This document shows, in pieces, positions 26,616 through 35,045 of a stretch of DNA of 64,000 bases; within the stretch, counting starts at the first letter, position 1; each line of letters opens with the position of its first letter. Both the position numbers and the translations under genes were made by a program. A model generated the notes under the pieces. The model worked only from the letters and a program-made list of their open reading frames with translations, was not told where the DNA came from and ran no database searches. Origin of the DNA: Gammaproteobacteria bacterium (GTDB lineage: Bacteria; Pseudomonadota; Gammaproteobacteria; HK1); contig WLWT01000001.1 of the NCBI GenBank assembly GCA_012103455.1, positions 1,474,001 through 1,538,000 on the forward strand, read 5' to 3'.

Positions 26616-27700
26616 ATGACCAATGGGATCGAGGTTACAGGTGAGTCGGGGGCAAGCAATACCGGCAATCTGCCTGAATCCCATCGCGTCGCCGTATTAC
26701 CGGCCCAGGGGAAATTCAGCTAAAGGAATAGGCCCTGCCACGCCCTGGACCCGGACAAGCTCTGGTGCGTTTGCGCGCCTGCGGTGTCTGCACCATGGAG
26801 CAACGCCTCTGGAAGGGGACTCAAACCAATTATCCGATTATTCCCGGGCATGAGCCCGCTGGAATCATCACGGTCCTGCATCCGGATGTAGTCCTCGATG
26901 CAGCCGTTGGTGATATCGTCGCAATCGCCTCCCTCAATCGCTGTATGCAGTGCGAGGCGTGCCGGAGCGGTCGGATCAACTTATGCACCGGGAAATTCGT
27001 CGGCCGGGAGCCCGGGAAGCTGCGCCGGATTGGTGGCTTCGCAGAGTTCACGGTGGTGGACGCGTGGAAGCTGTTTCCCATGCCAGGCTCCCTGCCTTTC
27101 GATGTCATCGCCCTGGCCGAGCCCGTCGCCTGCGTGGTCCACAGCATCCGGCATTCCGAGGTACAGCTAGGCGAGGACGTATTGGTGATTGGCGCTGGCA
27201 CGATGGGGCATCTACATGTTCTGCTGGCTCGGCTTCGGGGAGCGCGGGTGATCGTCAGCGACCCGGATCTGGCGCGACGCCAACATGCCCTCAACCACGG
27301 CGCGGCGCTGGCCCTGAGCCCCGAAGAGCTGGTCGATGGAGTCAGGGAAACCACCGGGGGTCACGGCGTCGATGTGGTGTACGTCACCCACGTTGACCAG
27401 CGCTCGGGACAGCAAGCCTGCGAGGCCGCACGACGTGGCGGGCGGGTCCTGTTCTACGGCAGTGCCACACCGCCAACGAACCTGAGTGTGGATCCCAACC
27501 ACCTGCACCGTAGCGAGATCCGCCTGGACGGCGCTGTCAGCCACACCCTTGAAGACTGGCTGGCGGCGACCCGGCTACTGGCCCGTGGCCTGCTGGATGT
27601 CAGCCATCTGGTGAGCGCCACCTATCCCATCGACGAGATTAGCCTCGCCATGGATCACGCAATCAGTGGGTCCGCTTTCCGAGTTGTAGTCACCGCCTGA
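26616..27700 (+). pseudogene. Zinc-dependent medium-chain dehydrogenase, 5' end broken
   Basis: The main frame (26765-27700) encodes ACGVCTMEQRLWKG (catalytic zinc Cys), GHEPAG, a structural-zinc segment CMQCEACRSGRINLC, and the NAD-binding VIGAGTMGHLHVLLARLRGARVIVSD. The expected N-terminus begins at ATG 26616 (MTNGIEVTGESGASNTG) and ends in a stop after KFS. A single missing base near 26725 and a TAG two codons-worth later separate it from PRPGPGQALVRLRACGVC. A GTG at 26765 could give a protein lacking the first 40-50 residues. Sorbitol dehydrogenase-like; it precedes an aldolase and a sugar kinase. Confidence 0.82.
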
Positions 27701-27712
27701 GCGGAGCCTGCG

Positions 27713-28510
27713 ATGAGCATTACCCTGTGCCGCTTGTTGGGCCCGGACAGCCGGACCCTGATGGTCGCTATGGACCACCTTCCACTTCCCGGCCGGGGCA
27801 TCCGCATGCCGGAGCCGCGCAAGATCTTGCGGGCCGCCGCCGCCGGCGGCGCCGATGCAGTACTCCTGCGCCACGGTCTGGCTGCTCGCGAGGCGGGCGC
27901 GCTCGGACGCATGGGTTTGGTCCTGAGCGTGGCCCGCGACGCAGTCGATAGCGGCGAGGAGGCGGTCAGGTTGGGCCTGCGGCTCGGGGCGGACGCCATC
28001 AAGTGCGAGGCGTTTTCCGGCGCGCAAGGCCCGAACTACCTCAGCCGGCTCACCAGCCTCAGTGCAGCGTGCGAGCGCTGGTCCATGCCGCTGATGGGCG
28101 AAATGATCCCCGAGGGGTTTGGAGCCAGCGAGGCACATACGGTAGAGAACATCGCTGCTGCCGGCCGCTTGGGTTCGGACCTCGGTTGCACCTTACTGAA
28201 GGTGCCCTTCGCCGGCGACGCCCACAGTTTTGCCGAAGTCATTGCGCTAGCGGAAGTTCCAGTGGTAATCCTCGGAGGCGCTGGTGGCGACGGTCGAGAC
28301 CGTGCTCTGCTGGCGACCGTAGCCCAGGCCCTCGAGGCCGGCGCGGCCGGCGCAGCCGGCGCGGCCGGCGCAGCCATCGGCCGCAATGTCTGGGCCCACG
28401 ATCATCCCGAACGCATGACGGGCGCGCTGGTGAAGATGATCCATGAAGGGGCAACGGTAGAGAATGCCGCCGCGGAACTCACCCGGACCAGCGTATCGAT
28501 CAATCGGTGA
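27713..28510 (+). CDS. DeoC/LacD-family class I aldolase
   Basis: 265 residues. TIM-barrel aldolase related to LsrF and archaeal-type fructose-bisphosphate aldolases: VAMDHLPLPGRGIRMPEPRKIL at the start, LGADAIKCEAFSG, MGEMIPEGFG, then DLGCTLLKVPFAGD with the likely Schiff-base Lys, and PVVILGGAG near the phosphate site. Near residues 210-221 an extra Gly-Ala-Ala run encoded by an 18-bp repeat lengthens the usual GAAGxAIGRNVW loop. It lies 13 bases after the dehydrogenase and overlaps the kinase start by 4 bases. Confidence 0.8.
   Translation: MSITLCRLLGPDSRTLMVAMDHLPLPGRGIRMPEPRKILRAAAAGGADAVLLRHGLAAREAGALGRMGLVLSVARDAVDSGEEAVRLGLRLGADAIKCEAFSGAQGPNYLSRLTSLSAACERWSMPLMGEMIPEGFGASEAHTVENIAAAGRLGSDLGCTLLKVPFAGDAHSFAEVIALAEVPVVILGGAGGDGRDRALLATVAQALEAGAAGAAGAAGAAIGRNVWAHDHPERMTGALVKMIHEGATVENAAAELTRTSVSINR
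28340..28375. repeat. 18-bp perfect tandem repeat inside the aldolase
   Basis: The unit ggcgcggccggcgcagcc occurs twice (28340-28357 and 28358-28375), itself made of two near-identical 9-bp halves. It adds Gly-Ala-Ala triplets in frame just before the conserved IGRNVW, so the protein is extended and not broken. Confidence 0.93.
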
Positions 28511-29908
28511 CCACGGCGCCCGAACAGTCCGTCCTGCTGATCGGAATCGATCTCGGCACCAGTGCCGTGAAGTGCACGGTCCACGATGCCGCCGGAACGC
28601 TACGCGGCACGGGTCGCATTGCGTATCCCCTGGAAACTGCAGATGGCGCAGCGTTGCAGGACGCGAATGTCTGGTGGCAGGCGACTCTCGCGGCCTTGAC
28701 CACCGCGCTCCAAGGTTCTGACGTTACGCAGGTAATTGCGATCGGCGTCGGCGGGCAGGCGCCGAGCCCGGTCGCGCTGTCCCCCACCCTGGAACCGCTT
28801 GGCAAGGTGGCAATCTGGCTCGATCGCCGTCCTGGCGCTTACGCGGCGGCTCTGCAGGAACGCCTCGGCGCTCGTCAGCAACTGATCGAACGCCTCGGCA
28901 TTAGGATGGCAGCCCACGCCGCCTGGGCGCGGGACGCCCGGCCCGAACAGTTCGCTGCCGCGCGCTGGTATCTCCACAGCTGGGATTATCTGGTGGCGCG
29001 CCTGACCGGCACGGTCAACGCATCAATGGCACCCTGGTCGCCAGCTATTGAGGCCATGGGGCTGCCCGCGGAACTGTTCGGGGACGCCGAAGCCGCGGTC
29101 GGGAGCATTGCCGGGACGGTGTCGGCATCCGTGGCAGCGCGCACTGGCGTTCCCGTGGGTACACCAGTGGTTGCCGCCGGCGTGGACTCCTTCTCTGACG
29201 TCCGTGGGCAGCGGCGCCTGGCGCTCCGGCGATGCCTGCGTGTCCGTCGGCACCTCGGCCAGTATCTCCATCGTCGGCGATCCCGGTAGCTTCACCCTGC
29301 TGGGTCGAGGTCGTACCAGCGCTTCAACACAAACCGCCGGACAGGCTCTGGAGTGGGCCCGGGATCTGCTGGCATCCGGGGCCGACATTGCCGCGCTCAT
29401 CGATACGGCGCAGCACGCCGCCATGGACGACGACGGCCCGATCTTCCTGCCCTACCTCGCAGGGGAACGTGCTCCGCTGAATCAGCCCGATCTGCGCGCT
29501 GCGTTCGCTGGCCTGGCCTTGCACCACTGCCGTGACCAGTTGCTCCGTGCGGTCATTGAGAGTGTCGCCTTCAGCACTCGTCACGTGCTGGAAGAACTCA
29601 CGGCAGGCGCCGCCGGCATCACGCGCGTACGCACCGTCGGCGCCCTCACCGGCAATCCCTTCTGGCGCACCACCCTCGCGAATCTTCTTGGCTGCGAGGT
29701 AGAAATGCCGGAATGCGGTGAGGCGGTCACGCTCGGTGCCGCGATGCTCGCCGCCGTGGCCATTGGCACCGTGGCAGACGGGGCTGCTGCTGCCCGAGAC
29801 CTGACCCGGATCGGAAACTGCGCCAGACCCGTGGACGACCCGCCCCTGCAACGTCGTTACACTGCCTACCGGCGCCACCAGCGCAAATTAAGCGAGCAGA
29901 CAACCTAA
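28507..29908 (+). pseudogene. FGGY-family carbohydrate kinase, frameshifted
   Basis: The first frame starts LIGIDLGTSAVKCTVHDAAG (ATP-phosphate loop) and runs through GVGGQAPSPVALS and WLDRRPG to GVDSFSD near 29205. There the frame is lost, and a frame one base over continues VGSGAWRSGDACVSVGTSASISI, then FLPYLAGERAPLNQPDLRAAF and EAVTLGAAMLAAVAIG. A one-base gain or two-base loss near 29200-29210 explains it. A xylulokinase-like enzyme. Dehydrogenase, aldolase and kinase together suggest a sugar or polyol pathway now losing function. Confidence 0.85.
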
Positions 29909-30651
29909 AGACTTTCCGAGTAGAGCTGCGCCAGTTCCTCATCGTCGAATTCGCCGGCAATCGCTTCAAAATTCGAGATGACATCGCGCAGACGGGTCGG
30001 ATTCCGCTTTACAGACGCACCTATAAGCGGTTCCACCGGCATCGCCAGGCCGACAAACGCGAGCGCCCGCTCGATCGTCTGAGGCTTGAACAGATCTTCG
30101 TAATACACCTCCAGAAAATCGGCGCCGGCAGCCGCCAGTGCGGACCGTTACTCGTCAAAGAACGCGTTCATGACGCCGTTGTAACGACGCATGTCCGCAA
30201 CATCGATCTCGACCTGAATGGACTGCAACTCGTTCGGGTCGATATGATAGTGCGTCCAGCGGCCTTCGCGCAGAGCGACCTGCTCGGACACATACATCTT
30301 CAGTCGGTTGCGCCGATCGAGAACGATCTTGCGCACTCCGGCGTCACCGTGAACAGCCTGGAATACCCGTGGGTCGTGACGCCAGGCCAGCTTGAAACCT
30401 AACGCCCGGTGCCCTTCAGGCCGGGACCACACCCTGCCAAGGAAGCTCAGCGGATCAGCATAGCGATCTTCCATGGTGCCGAACTGGAATGTGCCATCCG
30501 AATACCCTGGAGCGGTGCGGATGCCATCGAGATTGAACAGCTCATGGTGGCACAGAATCTCGGGATGCTCATTCAACTGCGAGCAGAGGTAGTTGCTCCC
30601 CGTGCGCGGGACGGACAGTATTACAAAGCGAATCGCCGCAAGAGCACTCAC
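29905..30651 (-). pseudogene. Sulfotransferase-family protein with in-frame stop
   Basis: Translation from a GTG at 30651 gives FVILSVPRTGSNYLCSQL, the PAPS 5'-phosphosulfate loop, then a typical sulfotransferase body with VLDRRNRLKMYVSEQVA. A TAA at 30148-30150 interrupts it after NAFFDE; the same frame then continues RSALAAAGADFLEVYYEDLFKP to a stop at 29905. One substitution from a CAA codon would explain the break. The start GTG overlaps the stop of the WD40 gene (GTGA), so it was translationally coupled to it. Confidence 0.87.
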
Positions 30652-32514
30652 CCGGCGCCTGCCGCCGCCTCCGGGATGCGCTGTTCCATCGTGCGCATGG
30701 TCTGCACCACCTCGAGATGGTCCACGTCCACCAGGTAGGCCCCGCCGTCGTACGAAACTGCCGCAAGGTGATCACCGCTCCGCGTAACCGAGCTGATGCC
30801 GTTCGCTGCAATGGTTCTGCCATGCACCTGCTCGTCGCAAAGCCGCACGGAGATCAGCTTGCCCCAGTAATCGCCGATCAGGATCAGATCCTCATCCCAA
30901 TAGCAAACGGACTTCAGGGAGCGCCTGCCGAGAGCAATCGAATGGAGCAGCAGACCCGTGTTCAACTCGTAGACATTCAGGGAAAAATCCCGCGAGACAC
31001 TGACGAGTCGGTCACCGCCGGGGCTCAGATCCACATCGTTAATAATAGCCTGATGGCCCGGAAAGCGCCGTAGCAGCTCGCCTTCGAAGCTCCAGGACAG
31101 CAGCAGCCCGTCTGCGCCGCAACTCACACCCAGCGTTTGTTCAGGGTGCAACCGCAGCGCCTTCACGGCCCCTTCGTGAACCCCGATACGGCCCCGTATG
31201 GATCCGTCCTGGCCAACCCGGACGATGCGGCTGCTGTAACAACCAGCGAAAGCCTCACCCTCGTACCCCGGATGCTCTGCAAAGCGAATGGAGTTGATCG
31301 GGCCTTCGCCCAGGTTGACTTCGATCTCCTCAATTCGCTCCTGCTCTCGCGAAAACAGGTGCAGCCGGTGATTGTGGGCTCCACAAGCTACGGTCTGGCC
31401 GCTGTGATCGAACGAAACCGCATTCATGAGCATGCGACCCGATCGGGGTTCCAGGGTCTCGTTGCAGATATTCTGCTTAGCGCTCAAGGTCCCGAGACGC
31501 AGATAGCCATCATCGCCCACCATGGCCACCTGATCGCTGCCGTTCGACGACACATCGTTGAAACAAGCATTCCCGGCCTGGCCGTCCCGGGTTCCAACCT
31601 CCTGAAGTAGAGCACCGCTGTTTGCGTCCCACACCAGTACGGTTCCGTCGAAGCTCCCTGCAACGATGCGTTGGCCATCCGGTGCAAAGCTCAATGACCG
31701 CTCCCAGGTGGTCGGGACTCTCTCCAACTGGAGCTTCGGTTCGAGGGTATCCGCAGGCCACACGATCAGGCGCTGGTCATAGGCCGCGGACAGCACGTCA
31801 CCGGTGGTGGGCGACACCGCGACCTTCTTGATCCCCGACGAATGCGCATCGACATCGTGCTGCAGAGCCCCGGTATCGATGCTGAAAATCCGCAGATGAC
31901 CGTCATCGCACCCCAGTACGGCACGTCCCTGTATCGCGCTGATTGCGCCGGTATCCGTCTCGTTCTCAAAAGGCCCCCCAGGTATTGAGCAGACGCCCCG
32001 ATGCGAGATCCCAGACCCGCAGCGTCATGTCGTCGCCGGAGGAATACAGTTTGCCGTCGTGGTAAGCGAGCGCCAGTACGTCCTTCTCATGGCCTTCAAG
32101 AATGTTCTCAATGGCACCGGTGGTCAGATCCCAGACCATGATGCGCCGGTCGCGGGAAGCGGAGACGCCGGTATCGTTGCCAATAAACAAGAAAACCTCT
32201 ACGTCGTCTGCATGTCCCAGGAGCGTGCGCTGCGCGGTGCCGGTTTGCGGATCCCAGATGCAGGTGTTGTAGTCCGACGAACAAGACGCTGCTCGCCTGC
32301 CGGCGGGGTCCACGGTGACTGAGTTGACCAGGTGGCGGTGGTAGCCAAGCAACGCCGCCCCACCGGATTGGAGATCGAACAAGCCCACGGCCCCGTCGTA
32401 AGCTGACGTCACCACCTGCTGTTGACCGGGTACCAGAGCCGCGCCAGTCACCGGTCCACGGTGCCGGCCAAGTGTCTGGGTGCTATTAAGCAGGGCCTCG
32501 AATGTCATATTCAT
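30648..32514 (-). pseudogene. WD40-repeat protein, frameshifted in a G6 tract
   Basis: Two frames together give about 620 residues of WD40 repeats: LASGRLLNTWG, DRRIMVWDLTTG, SYDNTCIWD-like blades in the first part, and GTVLVWDANSG, GLLLSWSFEGELL, DFSLNVYELNTG in the second. The frame is lost at a run of six C on the plus strand (31974-31979; G6 in the message). Reading the tract with one base fewer joins WGPFENETDTGAISAIQG to the second part without a gap. Twelve or more blades suggest a double propeller scaffold. The function is unknown; it lies between ribA and a sulfotransferase gene. Confidence 0.87.
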
Positions 32515-32584
32515 CTGCTTGCTCTCACGGTTTGCTGCAGCCCGAAGGAGCTGCCCGTTATTGCATTGTGCCCCGTGGCCGGGG

Positions 32585-33232
32585 TCAAACCTCGTCGCTC
32601 AGGGACTCCATGGGCTGCCTGTCGAGATTCAGCATGTGATTCATCTCGGTACGCTTGGTTTCAAGGTAGTTCCAGTTCTCAGGCTTGGCATAGACCTCCA
32701 GAGGAACGCGGCTGACGACCTTGATACCGTGCTCCTCAAGCGCCTCGATCTTGGCGGGGTTGTTGGTCAGGAGCCGCACCTCGTGAATGCTCAGTTCCTT
32801 CAGCTTGCCTGCTGCGCTGCCGTAGGTGCGCATGTCCGCCGGGAAACCGAGGAGTTTGTTGGTCTCCACGGTGTTCATGCCTTCCTCCTGCAGACAGTAA
32901 GCACGGATCTTGTTGGCAATGCCGATCCCCCGACCTTCCTGTCGCAGATAGAGGATGACACCGGCCCCGGACTCGGAGATCTGTCGCAGAGCCGCCTTGA
33001 GCTGCTCGCCGCAGTCACAGCGATAGGAACCAAACACGTCTCCGGTAAGACACTCGGAATGGAGCCTGACCAGCACAGCACTCTTGCCGCGAACATCGCC
33101 GTAGCTGAGCGCGACATGGTGGTCTTCGGTATCATTGCCGCTGAAGGCGCTGATGGTGAATGTGCCCCAGGGGGTGGGCAGCATCGCTTCAGGATCGACC
33201 AACCGCCGTGCGATCTGATCACTGTGATTCAT
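32585..33232 (-). CDS. ribA: GTP cyclohydrolase II, stand-alone
   Basis: 215 residues from the ATG at 33232, preceded by GGAGG. Zinc ligands Cys61, Cys72 and Cys74 (SECLTGDVFGSYRCDCGEQL), the active-site stretch LRQEGRGIGIANKIRAY, and DMRTYG are intact. It opens GTP to 2,5-diamino-6-ribosylamino-pyrimidinone phosphate, the first step of riboflavin or deazaflavin synthesis. It is not fused to RibB and no other rib gene is near. Downstream on the same strand are the WD40 and sulfotransferase genes, a context unlike a housekeeping rib locus. Confidence 0.93.
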   Translation of the reverse strand: MNHSDQIARRLVDPEAMLPTPWGTFTISAFSGNDTEDHHVALSYGDVRGKSAVLVRLHSECLTGDVFGSYRCDCGEQLKAALRQISESGAGVILYLRQEGRGIGIANKIRAYCLQEEGMNTVETNKLLGFPADMRTYGSAAGKLKELSIHEVRLLTNNPAKIEALEEHGIKVVSRVPLEVYAKPENWNYLETKRTEMNHMLNLDRQPMESLSDEV

Positions 33233-33411
33233 GACGGTTACCTCCACCCATCACGATCGAACTCGATTGAATCAGCGATGCACGATGACACTAACGGGCA
33301 GATCACTGAACCGCAGACCAGTGACCCTTGCCTGCATGGGGGCGTGGCTCGCGTGATAACAGCGCGCTCCGCCGTCCCGTCACGGGATGGAGCGATGGCG
33401 AAAATTTCGAG

Positions 33412-33768
33412 TCAGCCGCTTTTGGCCGAGCCGCTAACGGATTGACGCGTACTCTTGCCAGTACTCGGCGACTTTCCATTGGTAGCCTCACCGGGGCCGG
33501 CTGTGTCATCAGTCTTCCTCGCCTCAATCTCGGCGAACGCCTCGGCCGTAACATCCTCGAAATCCTCCTTGACCCCGGCAGCGATAGCCTTGACTTGCTC
33601 GCCCATCAGAGCACCACCCTTGATCATAGTCTTGGCGACGGGTCGCAGCGCACCTGCGCCCGACTTGACCACAGTTCCTATGACCTTTGCGCAGGCGGCC
33701 CCTGCCAAGGATGCACCGGCGTAACCTAGCCAGACTGGTAACATCAGCACAAACTTTTGCTCCCACAA
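33412..33768 (-). CDS. Small DUF5132-like membrane-associated protein
   Basis: 118 residues from a TTG at 33768, or 110 from the ATG at 33744. A small-residue-rich hydrophobic N-terminus (YAGASLAGAACAKVIGTVV) is followed by the signature KSGAGALRPVAKTMIKGGALMGEQVKAIAAGVKEDFEDV and a disordered Ser/Thr/Lys tail. DUF5132 proteins often lie next to P-type ATPases with an HMA_2 domain, as here, where such genes lie divergently beyond an IS element. A membrane partner of the metal module is inferred. Confidence 0.65.
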   Translation of the reverse strand: MWEQKFVLMLPVWLGYAGASLAGAACAKVIGTVVKSGAGALRPVAKTMIKGGALMGEQVKAIAAGVKEDFEDVTAEAFAEIEARKTDDTAGPGEATNGKSPSTGKSTRQSVSGSAKSG

Positions 33769-34081
33769 CCCTTCTCCTATAGGCTATTCCGCAAATGCGA
33801 TGTTGACCAGCACAGAATTGACGGTCAACACTATCGAACAGACGCTAGCAGGCTTCAGGGCGGCAGCGTGCAGGACGTGTGCAGTCTAGGTTCGATATCC
33901 AACATTACTGGAAGGTCGGTCACATTGGCGTCAAGCGAAAATCATTCTCACACTGCTTCAGGGATTGTTTCGAATGCGAATTGTGAATTTCTTCACATCT
34001 TGTGCGAATTTATTTCGCAGCCCAAAAACGCCGAACCGATCCTCGACCGAGAGCGTCCCGTACCGTAGCCAGCGACTCTTA
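33769..34081. other. Divergent regulatory region with possible Fur box
   Basis: About 310 bases without a gene, less GC-rich than the surroundings toward its right end, as expected of a promoter region. At 33931-33949 the stretch tcaagcgaaaatcattctc matches the 3' two-thirds of the Fur consensus (gaaaatcattctc against gataatcattatc, 11 of 13) and the first six bases poorly. It would have faced both the DUF5132 gene and, before the IS insertion, the transporter operon. Confidence 0.5.
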
Positions 34082-34968
34082 GAACCTGTTCAAGATCTGA
34101 CGATTTTGGACATCTGACCTAAGCTATTGTTATCCATAGTCATAGCGGCTGCGAAGGCAATGACAGACGAGCGAATCTACCCGAGTGACCTATCTCGCCA
34201 ACAGTTCGAGAAAGTTAGACCGATCCTGGAGGCGGCGCGTCGGCGAACCAAGCCAAGGCAACTCGATCTCTATCACGTGTTCAACGCAGTGTTGTACCTG
34301 CTGAAGACCGGCTGCCAATGGCGCATGTTGCCCAACGAGTATCCAAAGTGGCGAAGTGTGCATGAGTATTTCACTATCTGGCGGCAATCGTCCCCAGAAG
34401 ACTCTTGCAGCGCCTTGGACAAGGCGTTAAAAAAATGGGTTGGCGAGGCCCGCAAATCCCAGGGGCGCAGTGGCAAAACCAGCCTGATCATCGTTGATGC
34501 ACAGAGCGTGAAGAACACAGACAGTGCAAACCACAAAGGTTATGACGCAGGCAAGAAGACTTCTGGTATCAAGCGGCACATAGCTGTGGACACTCAGGGA
34601 TTGGTGCACGCTGCTTTTGTGACCACGGCAAATGTCACTGATCGAGCTGGGGCACTGGCCGCACTTGCTGCTCAAGCAGATGGGCGCCTCTCGGAGGTTA
34701 GGTGTGTAGTGGGCGATGGCGGGTACACGGGGATGGCTTTCGCTGGCGAAGTGCTGAGATTAATCGGAGCGAACGTCGAAATTATCAAACGCTCGGACAC
34801 GGGTCGTTTTGCCGTCCTCCCGAAGAGGTGGGTTGTCGAGCGAACCTTCTCATGGTTTGAGAAAAACCGCCGGTTGTGGAAAAACTGTGAGCGGCTAATC
34901 GAAAGCTCGTTGGGCATGATGCTACTTGCAAATATTGCGCTGTTGCTTCGGAGATCTTGAACAGGCTC
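34082..34968 (+). mobile_element. IS5-family insertion sequence (887 bp), TSD TTA
   Basis: A complete element bounded by inverted repeats GAACCTGTTCAAGATCT and AGATCTTGAACAGGCTC (one mismatch), flanked by TTA at 34079-34081 and 34969-34971. Length, 3-bp duplication and transposase type fit the IS1031-like group of the IS5 family. It separates a probable promoter region from the ABC exporter gene. Confidence 0.93.
34160..34960 (+). CDS. IS5-family DDE transposase
   Basis: 266 residues from the ATG at 34160 (a TTG at 34127 is possible). The N-terminal domain reads LSRQQFEKVRPILEAARRR and LKTGCQWRMLPNEYPKWRSV. The DDE triad is visible as IIVDAQSVKN, VVGDGGYTG and RWVVERTFSWFEKNRRLWKNCER. The frame is intact and the ends are clean, so the element may be active or recently active. 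Confidence 0.93.
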   Translation: MTDERIYPSDLSRQQFEKVRPILEAARRRTKPRQLDLYHVFNAVLYLLKTGCQWRMLPNEYPKWRSVHEYFTIWRQSSPEDSCSALDKALKKWVGEARKSQGRSGKTSLIIVDAQSVKNTDSANHKGYDAGKKTSGIKRHIAVDTQGLVHAAFVTTANVTDRAGALAALAAQADGRLSEVRCVVGDGGYTGMAFAGEVLRLIGANVEIIKRSDTGRFAVLPKRWVVERTFSWFEKNRRLWKNCERLIESSLGMMLLANIALLLRRS

Positions 34969-35045
34969 TTAGCTACATACCCGGAGATCCCCGGCGTTGC
35001 GCTCAGCGCAGCGTTCTTTTTCCAGTCTGATCGAGGTCCGTCAGC

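Noticed and set aside
26623..26853. A separate 76-residue protein upstream of the dehydrogenase
   Set aside because: It is an out-of-frame reading of the broken dehydrogenase 5' end; the frame from ATG 26616 gives the plausible N-terminus.
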